Numbered from the stretch's first letter, positions 1 to 9,772 are shown. The stretch: 64,000 nucleotides of DNA from Streptomyces sp. AM 2-1-1 (GCF_029167645.1 NZ_CP119147.1:2852001-2916000), one strand, 5' to 3'. Notes: generated by a model not told the origin, from the letters alone. Program-made: numbers and translations.

Positions 1-756
1 GACCTGGACTACGGCCGGTACGTACGGCTCGCCACCGACTACCGTGACGGCGGCTACGCGGACGCGGGCACCGCCCACGCCTTCGCCGTGGAAGACCCGT
101 GCGTCAACGCGCTGCTGATCGTCTCCGAGCACGCGCTCGCCCGCATCGCCGCCGAGACGGGTGCCGACCCGGCCCCGCACCGGGAGCGCGCCGCCCGCCT
201 CACCGGGGCACTGGTCGCGCGGCTCTGGTCGCCGGAGGCCGGGATGTTCCTCTGCCGCGACCTGGTGGGCGAGGAGCTGGTCCCGGAGCGGAGCGTTGCC
301 GGGCTGATCCCGCTGATCGTCCCCGGTCTCCCCGGCGAGGTCGTGGACGCCCTGCTCGCCACCGCCACGGGCGCCTCCTTCCGGCTGGGCGAGGTCCCGA
401 TGGTCCCCTCGTACGACTTCTCGGGCGCCGACTTCGACCCCTCCCGCTACTGGCGCGGACCCGCCTGGTTCAACACCAACTGGCTGCTGGAGCGCGGCCT
501 GCGGCAGTACGGGCGGACCGTCGCGGCCGACCGGCTGCGGTCGGCGATGCTGGCGGCCGCCGGGGCGAGCGGCTTCGCTGAGTACGTGGACCCCTTCACC
601 GCCGAGGCCCGCGGCACCCGCGACTTCGGCTGGACCGCGGCGCTGGCGCTGGATCTCCTGGTGGCGGCGCACGAGGGCGGCGCGAGCGCGCCCGCCACCG
701 GTGACGCTGCCGCGGACGGGGCGGTCACGGGCGAGCCGGTCGGGGCGGACGCATGA
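1..756 (+). CDS. MGH1-like glycoside hydrolase, C-terminal part (5' end outside window)
   Basis: The reading frame is open from the first base, so only the last 251 residues are present. The visible part is the end of an (alpha/alpha)6-barrel glycosidase of the GH63/mannosylglycerate-hydrolase-like type. The diagnostic segment is SYDFSGADFDPSRYWRGPAW at about residues 137-156, followed by FNTNWLLERGL. In this family the RYWRGPxW segment lines the active-site cleft. The substrate is probably an alpha-glucoside or alpha-mannoside, which cannot be fixed from this fragment. The stop codon overlaps the ATG of the next gene (ATGA), so the two are translationally coupled. The partner is a debranching-enzyme relative, which suggests joint turnover of an alpha-glucan or compatible solute. 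The last 30 residues are a low-complexity Ala/Gly tail. Confidence 0.8.
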   Translation, partial: DLDYGRYVRLATDYRDGGYADAGTAHAFAVEDPCVNALLIVSEHALARIAAETGADPAPHRERAARLTGALVARLWSPEAGMFLCRDLVGEELVPERSVAGLIPLIVPGLPGEVVDALLATATGASFRLGEVPMVPSYDFSGADFDPSRYWRGPAWFNTNWLLERGLRQYGRTVAADRLRSAMLAAAGASGFAEYVDPFTAEARGTRDFGWTAALALDLLVAAHEGGASAPATGDAAADGAVTGEPVGADA

Positions 757-2759
757 GCGCGGGCACGGGACCGACCCTGGTCCGCGCCGGCATGTTCGCC
801 GTGCTGGGCGCGGACGGCCGGATCACCGGGCGTCGGGGCGCCTCGCCGGACGGCCTCTTCCGCCGCGACGCCCGCCACCTGAGCCGCTGGACGCTGAGCG
901 TGGACGGGGAGGTCCCCGGTGTGCTCGTACCGGCCGCCGGGGAGCACGTCGCCACGTGCGTGCTGACCCCGTCCGGCACCCGGGACGAGCCGCCGGCCTA
1001 CACCGTCTTCCGCGAACAGGCTCTCGGTGACGGCTTCCTGACCGAACGCGTCCGGCTGGTGGGCAACCGCGACGAGCCGGTCTCCGCCGTCCTCGGCCTC
1101 ACTGTGGATGCCGACTTCGCCGACCAGTTCGAACTCCGTTCGGACGGCCGCCACTACGACAAGGACGAGGCCCGGCACAGCTCGGCGCCCACCCCGGACG
1201 GGGCCGTCTTCGCGTACGAGCGGGGTGACTGGATCTCCCGCACGACGGTGTCGGCTTGCCCCGCACCGGACGAGGTGAGCCCCGTGGGCGACGCGCCGAC
1301 GGCGCGTCACCTCCGCTGGCGCGTGGAGGTGCCGGCCCAGGGCGCGGCCGAGCTGCTGCTCACGGTCGCGGCCCGGCCGCACGGCGCCCCGGCGGTCGGG
1401 CCGCTGGTAGCTCCGGACGTGGCGGCGGCCGAACAGGCTCTGGACGCGGCGTCGTTCACGGGCGAGGTGAGCCCCCGCCCCTCCGCCGGCCCTTCTTCCG
1501 GGCCCCTTCCGCTGCCGCTCACCCGCTCGCTTCCGGCCGACGCTCCGGACGGGCTGGCGGACGCCTGCGCACGCGGGCTCCGCGACCTGGCGTCGCTGCG
1601 GGTCCCGGCGCTCGGCCCGGACGGTGAGGAACTGCGGGTGCCGGGGGCGGGGGTGCCGTGGTTCCTGACCCTCTTCGGCCGGGACGCCCTGCTCACCTCG
1701 CACTTCGCGCTGCCCTACCGGCCCGGACTGGCCGCGGCCACCCTCGGCGCGCTCGCGGCGACGCAGGGCACCGGCTACGACGCGTTCCGGGGCGAGCAGC
1801 CTGGCCGCATCGTGCACGAGATCCGGCACGGCGAACTCGCCGCCTTCCGCCAGGTCCCCTACGGCCGTTACTACGGCTCGGTGGACGCGACCCCGCTCTT
1901 CCTGGTCCTGCTGGAAGGGTTGACCCGTACCACCGGTGACACGGCGCTCGCCGTGCGCCTCGAAGCGCACGCACGGGCCGCGGTGGCCTGGATGTTCCGG
2001 GACGGCGGCCTGGCCGACAGCGGCTACCTCGTCTACACCCCGGACCCGGGCGGCCTCGTCAACCAGAACTGGAAGGACTCCGAGGGCGCGATCTGCTTCC
2101 TCGACGGCACCCAGGCCGAAGGCCCGATCGCGGTCGCGGAGGCGCAGGGGTACGCGTACGACGCCCTGGTCCGCACCGCACACCTGGCCCGCACGGTGTG
2201 GGGCGACCCCGCCTGGGCCGGTGAACTGGAGTCGGCGGCGGCGGACCTGCGGGAACGGTTCCTGCGGGACTTCTGGATGACCGGGCCCGGCTTCCCGGCA
2301 CTGGCGCTGGACGGGAAGGGCCGGCAGGTCGACTCGCTCGCCTCCGACGCCGGCCACCTCCTCTGGTCGGGCATCCTCGACGAGGAGCACGCCCGCCGGG
2401 TCGGACGGCGGCTGCTGGAGCCCGACTTCTTCTCGGGCTGGGCGATCCGCACCCTCGCGGCGGGACAGCCGGGCTACCACCCGCTCTCCTACCACCGGGG
2501 CACCTCCTGGCCGCACGACAACGCGGTCATCGTGCTCGGACTCGCGCGGGCGGGCCTGGCCGACGAGGTCCGCACCGTCGCACGCGGCCTGCTGGACGCC
2601 GCCCGCCACCACGGCGACCGGCTGCCCGAGGTGATGGCCGGCTACGGCCGCACCGACCACCCGCGCCCGGTCCCGTACCCGCACTCCTGCTCCCCGCAGG
2701 CGTGGGCGGCGGCGACCCCGCTGGCGATCCTCACGGCGCTCCGGGAGACGGCCGCGTAA
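753..2759 (+). CDS. Glycogen debranching-type enzyme (GDE N-terminal domain plus toroid hydrolase domain)
   Basis: The protein has 668 residues. Residues 1-200 resemble the bacterial glycogen debranching N-terminal beta-sandwich domain: VRAGMFAVLGADGRI near the start, then GLFRRDARHLSRW. After a Pro/Ser-rich linker (about 230-260) comes an (alpha/alpha)6 catalytic domain with WFLTLFGRDALLTS near residue 305, IVHEIRHGELA near 350 and a late YHRGTSWPHDN segment. These are typical of amylo-alpha-1,6-glucosidase-like proteins. Expected role: cytoplasmic hydrolysis of alpha-glucan branches or related oligosaccharides. It overlaps the upstream glycosidase by 4 nt. The exact linkage specificity is inferred only from family resemblance. 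Confidence 0.85.
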   Translation: MSAGTGPTLVRAGMFAVLGADGRITGRRGASPDGLFRRDARHLSRWTLSVDGEVPGVLVPAAGEHVATCVLTPSGTRDEPPAYTVFREQALGDGFLTERVRLVGNRDEPVSAVLGLTVDADFADQFELRSDGRHYDKDEARHSSAPTPDGAVFAYERGDWISRTTVSACPAPDEVSPVGDAPTARHLRWRVEVPAQGAAELLLTVAARPHGAPAVGPLVAPDVAAAEQALDAASFTGEVSPRPSAGPSSGPLPLPLTRSLPADAPDGLADACARGLRDLASLRVPALGPDGEELRVPGAGVPWFLTLFGRDALLTSHFALPYRPGLAAATLGALAATQGTGYDAFRGEQPGRIVHEIRHGELAAFRQVPYGRYYGSVDATPLFLVLLEGLTRTTGDTALAVRLEAHARAAVAWMFRDGGLADSGYLVYTPDPGGLVNQNWKDSEGAICFLDGTQAEGPIAVAEAQGYAYDALVRTAHLARTVWGDPAWAGELESAAADLRERFLRDFWMTGPGFPALALDGKGRQVDSLASDAGHLLWSGILDEEHARRVGRRLLEPDFFSGWAIRTLAAGQPGYHPLSYHRGTSWPHDNAVIVLGLARAGLADEVRTVARGLLDAARHHGDRLPEVMAGYGRTDHPRPVPYPHSCSPQAWAAATPLAILTALRETAA

Positions 2760-2779
2760 GCGCTGCCCCGAAAAGGGCC

Positions 2780-2818
2780 GGCCGCCCCACCCCGATGCGA
2801 CGATCGGCCGGGGCGGCC
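2780..2818. terminator. Hairpin between convergent genes
   Basis: The arms GGCCGCCCC (2780-2788) and GGGGCGGCC (2810-2818) are exact complements in the short gap between the debranching enzyme and the oppositely oriented small gene. It probably terminates both. No clear U-tract follows, as is usual in Streptomyces. Confidence 0.55.
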
Positions 2819-2858
2819 CGCCCTCTTCCCCCGCTCAGGCTTGCGCGCCCGGGTGGGA

Positions 2859-3221
2859 TCAGGTGGAGTCGTGGAACTCGTGGACCAGTCGGATCGGGCC
2901 GACGAGGTGGGCGTTGAAGAGGTCGAGCTCTTCCGCCGGCACCCAGAGCTCCAGGATCGTCCGGCCCCCGGCCTGCCGGACGGGGTAGCGGGTGAGGAAG
3001 TCCGACTCGACCTCGAACCGGGTGACGTAACCCGCCCCGTCGAACCGGACGTTCCATTCCCGGGCGATCGTGACCGCGTACCCCTCGTCGAGGACCGGGT
3101 AGAAGATCGGCTGCTCGGGCAGGCGCGGCGGCCACGCGCGCCACCCCGACTCCTTGACCAGGTCGAGCTCCGCGGGACCGGTGGGGCGCCAGAGGGTGGT
3201 GGTCGCTCGTCGGCCGGTCAT
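2859..3221 (-). CDS. ADP-ribosylation/crystallin J1-like small protein
   Basis: The protein has 120 residues. The N-terminal TTLWRPTGPAELDLVKESGW and WPPRLPEQPIFYPVL segments match, from memory, a small actinobacterial family usually labelled ADP-ribosylation/crystallin J1. The label is historical and no catalytic activity is established. The middle contains YVTRFEVESDFLTRYPVRQAG, a beta-rich segment. There is no signal peptide or membrane segment. The ATG is preceded by GGAGAG at a 4-nt spacing, which supports this start. It is monocistronic and faces the debranching enzyme gene. Confidence 0.65.
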   Translation of the reverse strand: MTGRRATTTLWRPTGPAELDLVKESGWRAWPPRLPEQPIFYPVLDEGYAVTIAREWNVRFDGAGYVTRFEVESDFLTRYPVRQAGGRTILELWVPAEELDLFNAHLVGPIRLVHEFHDST

Positions 3222-3411
3222 GGCTCTCTCCGCACGTCGGGGACCGCCGAAGCGGTGGTCCGGGGCCGGACGATACCGGTCGGCCCCCGCACGTGACCAC
3301 GCCGTTTCCGGTGTCGAGCGCCCCGACCCGGGGGGCCCGCCACCACCTGTTGCCGCTCGTCGCCCTCCTGGCGCCCCCTGGTAGCTCTCGGCGGCCTCGA
3401 ACCGGCCCGCG

Positions 3412-3930
3412 TCAGGGGCTCCAGGGCTCGACCTGTTCCAGCGGTTCGAAACGGGCAGCCCCCTCGATGACCGGAGCGTGGAGCTCGCCCTTCAGAGCGG
3501 CCCACAGGAAGTCGGTGAAGCTCATCTCGAACACCGCCCACTCCCCCATCTCGACCGCCACAGCCCACTCACCGGCAACCGGGCCGGGCACGAGGAAGAC
3601 GGTGTTTCCGGAGATGCTTCGCGCGATCGGTACGAATCCATTCTCCGCGGGGTGTACCGGACAGGGATACATCTCGGGGTCCTGACGGGAGAGCTCGCCG
3701 TACGCGGTGGAGGTCTGCTCCCACAGGGACGACAACCGCAGACCGGCTGCCCGGGGGTGGAAGAGATCGAGCTGGTCGTTGACGCGCCCGGGTCCGTACG
3801 CCGAGACGAAGCGCTTGTAGTCGTCGGGGAGCCCGGCGCCGTATGCGGCTTCGGTCTCCCTCCACTCCCGCTCGACATCGCCGTTGACCAGCGGCGCGCC
3901 GAACAACTCGCCGAAGCGGGAGAGTTCCAC
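3412..3930 (-). CDS. SMI1/KNR4 family protein
   Basis: The protein has 172 residues. The N-terminal WRETEAAYGAGLPDDYKRFV and the later DLFHPRA segments are characteristic of the SMI1/KNR4 (SUKH) fold. Bacterial members often act as immunity proteins against polymorphic toxins, but orphan copies are common in Streptomyces. The start is placed at GTG 3930 (VELSRFGELF) because AAGGGG lies 6 nt upstream. A TTG at 3957 is a weaker alternative. No toxin gene is adjacent, so an immunity function is not supported here. Confidence 0.7.
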   Translation of the reverse strand: MELSRFGELFGAPLVNGDVEREWRETEAAYGAGLPDDYKRFVSAYGPGRVNDQLDLFHPRAAGLRLSSLWEQTSTAYGELSRQDPEMYPCPVHPAENGFVPIARSISGNTVFLVPGPVAGEWAVAVEMGEWAVFEMSFTDFLWAALKGELHAPVIEGAARFEPLEQVEPWSP

Positions 3931-4144
3931 CGGATGCCCCTTCCCTTCCACGCACAACGGCCGGGACGGCCGGCCAGGGGGCGGAGCCTACCGGCAGGGC
4001 GGGAACGGGGAGTACTGCTTCACCAGGGGGGTGCCGGGAGCGCGCCACTCCGGGCTGGCAGAATCTCCGTCCGTGTCCCCCACCCCCTCACTCACCCCCT
4101 CACTCACCCTGGCCCGCGTGGGCACGGTGCTGCACGCTTCCAGC

Positions 4145-4651
4145 ATGGTGACGGAGGCGGAGTTGCGCGGAACTCTCGCAGCCGCCGCCGGATACGCCGA
4201 CGAGCCGCTGAATCCGTACGGAACGGCCCGCGCCCTCGAGGAGTTCGGCGCGGCGGTCTCCGTCCACGGCGACGACATCGACTCCCTCGGCGAGGGGTAC
4301 GCGGAGCTCCTGGCGCGGGCCGCCCGGGTCGCCGGTGGTTCGGTCGCCATCACCGGCGTACGACTGGTGCGGGGCGAGGCCGGATTCGCCGACGGACGCG
4401 CGGACGTGGTGGAGTTCGACCGGGACGGCGTGCGCGTGTCCGTCCCCGCCGAGCACTTCGCGGACGACTACCTCGACCACATCGCCGCTTGCGAGGCGGT
4501 GGCCCGGACCGTTCACCGCGACGACCCCCGCACATGGCGGTCCGTGGACTTCCCCCGCGATCCGCACGCGACGTACGACAGCATCATGGTGCTGGCCACG
4601 CCCGACCAGGCGGAGTCGTTGCGAGCACGTCTCGGACTCCGGATCGGCTGA
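4145..4651 (+). CDS. Hypothetical protein
   Basis: The protein has about 168 residues from the ATG at 4145. An in-frame GTG at 4118 is an alternative start. No family is recognised. It is acidic, has no membrane segment, and ends VLATPDQAESLRARLGLRIG. Codon use is typical of the host (GC-rich third positions), so it is a real gene. It is divergent from the SMI1/KNR4 gene. The upstream gap carries a small CACTCACCCCCT-like tandem repeat near 4086-4108 and no strong ribosome binding site. Confidence 0.6.
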   Translation: MVTEAELRGTLAAAAGYADEPLNPYGTARALEEFGAAVSVHGDDIDSLGEGYAELLARAARVAGGSVAITGVRLVRGEAGFADGRADVVEFDRDGVRVSVPAEHFADDYLDHIAACEAVARTVHRDDPRTWRSVDFPRDPHATYDSIMVLATPDQAESLRARLGLRIG

Positions 4652-4670
4652 CGGCCGTCGCGCTACGCCC

Positions 4671-4708
4671 GTCCCGGAGCAGCGCGCGCGTCCCGGAGCA
4701 GCGCGCGC
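4671..4708. repeat. 19-bp tandem repeat, two exact copies
   Basis: GTCCCGGAGCAGCGCGCGC occurs at 4671-4689 and again directly at 4690-4708, just after the stop of the hypothetical gene. It is non-coding and probably a slippage product. It is a length-polymorphism candidate between strains. Confidence 0.8.
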
Positions 4709-4773
4709 TTCCTGGTCGGCGGCCGGCAGGACGGTGAGCCCGTTCGACGGTCCTCCGTCGTGACACCCCGTGG

Positions 4774-5271
4774 TCAGCCCTCGCCGTCCCCCGGGACCCT
4801 GAACTCCATCAGAAGGTGCTCGTCCGTGCTCGACACCTGCTGGAAACCGGCTTTCTCCCAGGCGCGCACCGCGCGCGTGTTCCCCCGGGCGGGGTCGACC
4901 GTCACGCGCCGCCACCCGAGGTCCCCGACGAGGTGCGCGAGGAGCGCGCGAGCGGCGTCCGGCCCCAGGCCCCGGCCCCGCGCGGCCGGTCCCAGCACCA
5001 TGTCGATGCCACCCTCGGCCGCCCCGCCGTGCCAGTACTGCGCGTAGCCCACGGGCGTTCCCTCCGCCCGTACCCGTACGAGGAAGGACTCCACGCGCGG
5101 TCGGCGCCGTCCGACGTACTTCTCGGCCACCTCGTCCCGTGTTTTCGGTACCCCGTCCCAGTGCTCGAAGAAGGCCGGCGTGGCGAACCATCCGGCCAGC
5201 AGGTCCACGTCGTCCTCGGTCGTCGGGACGAGACGGGTCAGTACGCCGTCGAGAGCTGCTCCCCCGGCCAT
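4774..5271 (-). CDS. GNAT acetyltransferase, AAC(6')-like
   Basis: The protein has 165 residues. The order of motifs follows the AAC(6')-Ib type of aminoglycoside 6'-N-acetyltransferase. GYAQYWHGGAAEGGIDMVLG (about 85-104) corresponds to the substrate-side strand and acidic GID segment. RGRGLGPDAARALL is the acetyl-CoA pyrophosphate loop (Q/RxxGxG/A). VDPARGNTRAVRAWEKAGF is the conserved motif B. It is cytoplasmic, using acetyl-CoA as donor. The acceptor may be an aminoglycoside, another amine or a siderophore-type substrate, and only the fold is secure. The ATG is preceded by GGGGAG at 6 nt. Confidence 0.7.
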   Translation of the reverse strand: MAGGAALDGVLTRLVPTTEDDVDLLAGWFATPAFFEHWDGVPKTRDEVAEKYVGRRRPRVESFLVRVRAEGTPVGYAQYWHGGAAEGGIDMVLGPAARGRGLGPDAARALLAHLVGDLGWRRVTVDPARGNTRAVRAWEKAGFQQVSSTDEHLLMEFRVPGDGEG

Positions 5272-5543
5272 GGTTCTCTCCCCTTCCGCTGTCGGACACC
5301 CGGCCCGTACCTACCCCAGGAGTTCGGCCGGCAGCCCGCGTACCCGTCGCTCGATCCCGTCCATGAGGGGCGGACCGCCTCGGCGCCCTGTCCGGCGGGG
5401 TCGTCGAGCCGCCGGGCGAGGCGGCGCCCGCCGGGGATCACCGGGCGGGTGCCACGCCCAACTCCCGACATAATCACCGCTTCCCCGTCCCTTTTCGGCC
5501 GCGAGTTGACCGAGGGCATTGTTCTGCCCAAAGATCGGCCCTC
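5272..5543. other. Intergenic region, 272 nt, no gene recognised
   Basis: This divergent gap lies between the acetyltransferase and the next membrane protein. The GC-rich part near the acetyltransferase has weak coding-like character on the minus strand but no recognisable protein. The last 80 nt, around CCCGACATAATCACCGC, are less GC-rich and probably contain the promoter of the membrane protein. No convincing operator was found. Confidence 0.4.
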
Positions 5544-6014
5544 ATGAAGCGGACCCCCTCCCAACTCGCGGCCCTGATCGGCCGCAACGGCGCGATGGCC
5601 CTGGTCGCCCTCCTGCTGCTCGTCGCCGGCGGGTGGACCTCGTGGGAGTCCGCGCACCACATCATTCTGGCCAAGGGGCGCGAGCACGGCACGCTGACGG
5701 TGACCGGCTGCGGCGAGGAGACCTGCACCGGTCCGTACGCCCCCGACGCCCAGTCCCCGCCCCGCTCGGGCGTGATCGTCGAGCGCTCGGTGGCGGCCCG
5801 GCGCGGCGACGCGTTCCCGGTCGTACTGAAGCCCGGCACCGCCGAGGCCGTACGGACCGGTGTCCCCGGATTCCTGCACGCCTGGCTCCCGTTGGGCGGC
5901 GCGCTGCTCCTGGCGTCCCTGGTCCTGGGCGGCGGCCTGCGCCTGACCCGTACGGCGTGGGCGGTGGGGGTGGCGGGCGCGACCCTGCTGGTGGCGACGT
6001 TCCTCGCGCTCTGA
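5544..6014 (+). CDS. Small integral membrane protein, unknown function
   Basis: The protein has 156 residues. There is one hydrophobic helix near the N-terminus (MALVALLLLVAGGWTSW, about 18-34) and two near the C-terminus (AWLPLGGALLLASLVLGGGL and AVGVAGATLLVATFLAL). The roughly 70-residue central loop contains two cysteines in GCGEETCTGPY and is likely extracytoplasmic, possibly with a disulfide. The family is not recognised. It is followed by another hypothetical on the same strand after about 100 nt. Confidence 0.65.
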   Translation: MKRTPSQLAALIGRNGAMALVALLLLVAGGWTSWESAHHIILAKGREHGTLTVTGCGEETCTGPYAPDAQSPPRSGVIVERSVAARRGDAFPVVLKPGTAEAVRTGVPGFLHAWLPLGGALLLASLVLGGGLRLTRTAWAVGVAGATLLVATFLAL

Positions 6015-6118
6015 GGGGGAGACGCGGTGCTCCGCCCTCCCGTACCGCACCCGAGGTCGCAGACCACGTCCCTCGCGCCCTCTTCCCTTGTGTCGCAAGG
6101 GCGTTGGAGAATCCGCGC

Positions 6119-6637
6119 ATGAATTCGCCTGCGCCAGAACCGACCGCCGACGCGGCTGCCGCGTACCTCACGGCACTCCACCAGCGACTGACGACCGACG
6201 GGTGCACGGTCAGGACGTCCGACTGGAAGAACCACCCGTCACTGACCGGCTACCGCGCCGACCGCAAGGCCCGCTGGTTCGGGACGAGGGTCGAGCTGTT
6301 CGTCTTCGCGGCGGCCGTCCCCGAAGTCGACGTGGCCCTCCTGAACGATTTCACGACGTGGGCCATGCAGTACGCGAAGAGCGTGCGCGGCGGGATGCCC
6401 GGCGCCCGCAACGTGGCGCAGGTGCTCCCCGCACTGGTGAGCTCCCGCGTGCAGCCCGACGCGGCCCGGTGGGCGGCCCAGGACGCCCGCCTCCTCGGCA
6501 CGACACTGATCAGCCGCCCCCACACGGTGGAGATCACCCCCGGCGCCCCGCGCACCACGGCGTACCGGGGCGGAACCGCCTGGGGCGGCATGTTCACGCG
6601 CCACACACTGGAGAAGGCCGCCCTCTACTTCCCGTGA
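6119..6637 (+). CDS. Hypothetical protein
   Basis: The protein has 172 residues from the ATG at 6119 (MNSPAPEPTADAAAAYLTAL). It is soluble, alpha/beta in composition, and contains a WFGTRVELFVFAAAVPEVD strand region and FTTWAMQYAKSVRGGMPGA. Nothing catalytic is recognisable. It converges on ppc, with a strong hairpin between them. It may belong to a small widespread Streptomyces family, but I cannot name it. Confidence 0.6.
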   Translation: MNSPAPEPTADAAAAYLTALHQRLTTDGCTVRTSDWKNHPSLTGYRADRKARWFGTRVELFVFAAAVPEVDVALLNDFTTWAMQYAKSVRGGMPGARNVAQVLPALVSSRVQPDAARWAAQDARLLGTTLISRPHTVEITPGAPRTTAYRGGTAWGGMFTRHTLEKAALYFP

Positions 6638-6693
6638 ACCCGGACGCCCCACGGGCCCGGGCTCCTTCCGCGGGTCCGGCGGCTTCCGCCGAC

Positions 6694-6742
6694 GCACAGG
6701 TGCCCCCGCCCGGACGACACGTCCGGACGGGGGCACCTGTGC
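6694..6742. terminator. Bidirectional terminator between hypothetical gene and ppc
   Basis: A 22-nt arm starting GCACAGGTGCCCCCG (6694) pairs with 6721-6742 with a single mismatch, leaving a 5-nt loop. It lies between convergent stops, so it can serve both genes. Confidence 0.85.
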
Positions 6743-6765
6743 GCGAGCGGGCAACGACCTCTGGA

Positions 6766-9495
6766 TCAGCCGGTGTTGCGGAGACCCGCCGCGACACCGT
6801 TGACGGTGAGCAGCAGGGCCCGGGCGAGCAGCGGGTCGGCTTCCTCGCCGGCCGCCGCGGTGTCGCGCTGGCGCTTGAGGAGGGCGACCTGGAGGTAGGA
6901 GATCGGGTCCAGGTAGGCGTCGCGGATGGCGAAGGTCTGCTGGAGGACCGGGCTGGTGCCGAGGAGTTCGGCGTTGCCGGTGATCCGCAGGACTTCCTGC
7001 ACCGTGAGGGCGTGCTCCGCCTCGATGGTGTCGAAGACGTGCTTCAGCTCGTCGGGGACGAGTGTGTCGACGTAGTGGCGGGCGATGCGCAGGTCCGTCT
7101 TGGCCAGCGTCATCTCGACGTTGGACAGGAAGTTCTGGAAGAAGTGCCACTGGCCGTGCATCTCGTCCAGGACCGTGTCGAGACCGGCCTCGCGCAGGGC
7201 CTTGAGGCCGGAGCCGACGCCGAACCAGCCGGGGACGATCTGGCGGGACTGGGTCCAGCCGAACACCCACGGGATGGCGCGCAGTCCGTCGAGGCCCATA
7301 CCCGAGTCGGGGCGGCGCGAGGGCCGCGAGCCGAGGTGGAGTTCGGCGAGCTGGTCGACCGGGGTGGAGGAGAGGAAGTACGCGGGCAGGTCGGGGTCCT
7401 CGACGAGCCGGCGGTACGCGGAGTGCGCGGCGTCGGAGACGGTGTCCATCGCCGCGTCCCAGCGGGCCAGCGCCTCGTCGGACTGGCGCGGGGCGGTGTG
7501 CAGGGCGGAGGCCTGCAGGGTCGCCGCGACGGTCAGTTCGAGGTTCTCGCGGGCGAGCGCGGGGATGAGGTACTTGTCGGAGATGACCTCGCCCTGCTCG
7601 GTCACCTTGATCTCGCCCTCCAGGGTTCCCCAGGGCTGGGCGAGGATCGCGTCGTGCGAGGGGCCGCCACCGCGGCCGACGGTGCCGCCGCGGCCGTGGA
7701 AGAGGCGCAGCCGTACGCCGTAGCGGTGGGCGACGTCGCGGAGCCGGCGCTGGGCGCGGTGGATCTCCCACTGCGAGGTGGTGATGCCGCCGAACTTCGA
7801 GGAGTCGGAGTAGCCGAGCATGACCTCCTGGACGTCGCCCCGCAGGGAGACGAGGCGCCGGTAGGAGGGGTCGGCGAGCATCTCGTCGAGGATGACGTCG
7901 GCGGCGCGGAGCTCGTCGGTGGTCTCCAGCAGCGGCACGATGCCGATCTTCGCCCAGCCGCCGTGCAGGTCGAGGAGACCCGCCTCACGGGCGAGCACGG
8001 CGGCGGCGAACACGTCGTCGGCGCCCTGGCACATCGAGATGATGTACGACTCGATGACCTCGGGACCGAAGCGCTCGAAGGCCTCCCGGATGGTGTGGAA
8101 GACGCCGAGGGTCTTCTCGCCCGCCGCGTCCAGCGGAGCCGGGGTCGGGGCGAGCGGACGGCGGGAGCGGAGCTCCTTGGCGAGGAGCTTCTGCCGGTAG
8201 TCGCGGGGCATGTCGGTGTAGCGCCAGGACTCCTCGCCGAGCCGGTCGAAGAGCTGACCGAGGGCGTGGTGGTGGGCGTCCGCGTGCTCGCGCACGTCCA
8301 TGGTGGCGAGCTGGAGGCCGAAGGCGCCCAGCGTGCGGATGGTGCGGTCCAGCCGGCCGTCCGCGAACAGGCCACCGCGGTGCTCGCGCAGCGAGGTCTG
8401 GATGAGGGTGAGGTCGGCGAGGAGCTCGGAGGTGCCGAGGTAGTCGCAGCCGGGGCGGTGCGGGGTGCCGTTGGCGAGGCGCTCGCGGGTGTTGACGAGC
8501 TTCTGCCGGATGCAGGTGGCCTTGAGGCGGTAAGGCTCCTCGGCGTTCAGCCGCTTGTAGCGGGGGCTGATCTCCGGGAGACGCTCCAGGTCGGCCTGGA
8601 GGGATTCGAGCAGCTCTTCGGTGGCGCCCGTGTAACGGATGGAGTTGGAGAGCAGACCGCGCAGGTGGTCGATGAGTTCGAGGGCGTCACCGATGCCGTG
8701 CTCGTGCTGGAGGATCAGCACCTCCCAGGTGACGGCGGGCGTCACGTTGGGGTTGCCGTCACGGTCGCCGCCGATCCAGGTGCCGAAGGTGAGCGGGCGG
8801 GTGCCCGAGGGCAACGGGACGCCGACGCGCTCCAGTTCGGCCGAGAGGTCTTCGAGGACGTCGCCGACCGCGCCCGTGTGCAGCTCGTCCAGGTAGTAGA
8901 TGGCGTTGCGGGCCTCGTCGGCGGGCTCCGGGCGGACGACGCGCAGCTCGTCGGTCTGCCAGATGAGGTCGATGTTCTCCGCGAGCCGCAGGTCGACGCG
9001 GCGCCGGTCGGCCTCGATGACGGGCGTCTCCAGCAGGGCGGCGATGCGGCGGAGCTTGTTCAGCACCGAGCGGCGGGCGGCCTCGGTGGGGTGGGCGGTG
9101 AAGACGGGCCGCACGTTGAGGTTCCGGACCGTCTCGCGCAGGTGCTCGGGGTCGGCGTCCTTGAGGAGGTCGGCGGTACGGGCGAGGAGCCCGCCCTCCG
9201 CGGCACGCCGGTCGCGCATCTCGTGGGCGCGGTGCACCTGCTCGGTGACGTTGGCGAGGTGGAAGTAGGTGGAGAAGGCGCGTACGAGCTGCGCCGCGGT
9301 CTCCAGGTCGGTGTCCCCGAGAAGCTCGGCCGCCGCTTCGCCGTCCGTGCGGGTGAGGGCGCGAACGCGTTCGACGAGTTCGAGGAGTTCCGGGCCCTCC
9401 TGGCGTACCAGGGTCTCGCCCAGCAGGTCGCCGAGGCGACGGATGTCGGCCCGCAGCTCGGGGCTGGCGGCAGGGGTCTGGTCGGCACTGCTCAC
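6766..9495 (-). CDS. ppc: Phosphoenolpyruvate carboxylase
   Basis: The protein has 909 residues, the usual length of the bacterial enzyme. It carboxylates phosphoenolpyruvate with bicarbonate to oxaloacetate, the main anaplerotic step of the cytoplasm. Visible signatures are VFTAHPTEA with the catalytic His near residue 135, [10 protein letters not shown] with the Lys near 567, and [15 protein letters not shown] (the glycine loop binding the substrate phosphate). The C-terminal NTG end is the canonical PEPC carboxy terminus. The start is set at GTG 9495 because AAGGAG lies 8 nt upstream. An in-frame extension of 51 residues has no ribosome binding site and no PEPC similarity. It is transcribed alone, divergent from the desaturase. 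Confidence 0.95.
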   Translation of the reverse strand: MSSADQTPAASPELRADIRRLGDLLGETLVRQEGPELLELVERVRALTRTDGEAAAELLGDTDLETAAQLVRAFSTYFHLANVTEQVHRAHEMRDRRAAEGGLLARTADLLKDADPEHLRETVRNLNVRPVFTAHPTEAARRSVLNKLRRIAALLETPVIEADRRRVDLRLAENIDLIWQTDELRVVRPEPADEARNAIYYLDELHTGAVGDVLEDLSAELERVGVPLPSGTRPLTFGTWIGGDRDGNPNVTPAVTWEVLILQHEHGIGDALELIDHLRGLLSNSIRYTGATEELLESLQADLERLPEISPRYKRLNAEEPYRLKATCIRQKLVNTRERLANGTPHRPGCDYLGTSELLADLTLIQTSLREHRGGLFADGRLDRTIRTLGAFGLQLATMDVREHADAHHHALGQLFDRLGEESWRYTDMPRDYRQKLLAKELRSRRPLAPTPAPLDAAGEKTLGVFHTIREAFERFGPEVIESYIISMCQGADDVFAAAVLAREAGLLDLHGGWAKIGIVPLLETTDELRAADVILDEMLADPSYRRLVSLRGDVQEVMLGYSDSSKFGGITTSQWEIHRAQRRLRDVAHRYGVRLRLFHGRGGTVGRGGGPSHDAILAQPWGTLEGEIKVTEQGEVISDKYLIPALARENLELTVAATLQASALHTAPRQSDEALARWDAAMDTVSDAAHSAYRRLVEDPDLPAYFLSSTPVDQLAELHLGSRPSRRPDSGMGLDGLRAIPWVFGWTQSRQIVPGWFGVGSGLKALREAGLDTVLDEMHGQWHFFQNFLSNVEMTLAKTDLRIARHYVDTLVPDELKHVFDTIEAEHALTVQEVLRITGNAELLGTSPVLQQTFAIRDAYLDPISYLQVALLKRQRDTAAAGEEADPLLARALLLTVNGVAAGLRNTG

Positions 9496-9772
9496 AGTGT
9501 GCGGCTCCTTGCAGTGGTAGAGCACGAGTCCGGGGCCGACGGCCGCAGCGGTGCTGTTGCCACCCCCCGGGACGAGCGGGGTGCGGACCGCGCTGTCCGA
9601 CTCTCCCAGGATATGTGTCACCGGCCTCGGCGCGTCCGGTGGCCTCACAGGGTGGGACGGCGGAAGCGATCGGCGGCCGGAGCCGTACAGGCTTTACCCG
9701 TACGGGGGCAGGAGATACCACGAACGGCGCACGGAACGTGGTCTGGTGGTGTGGGCCGCGTCACTGCGGTAC

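Noticed and set aside
447..2684. Long minus-strand open frame opposite the glycosidase and debranching genes
   Set aside because: No protein family resemblance. The plus-strand genes explain the codon bias.
3412..4651. Toxin/immunity pair (SMI1/KNR4 plus neighbour)
   Set aside because: The neighbouring hypothetical is divergent, lacks toxin-domain features and a secretion signal, so no toxin system is supported.
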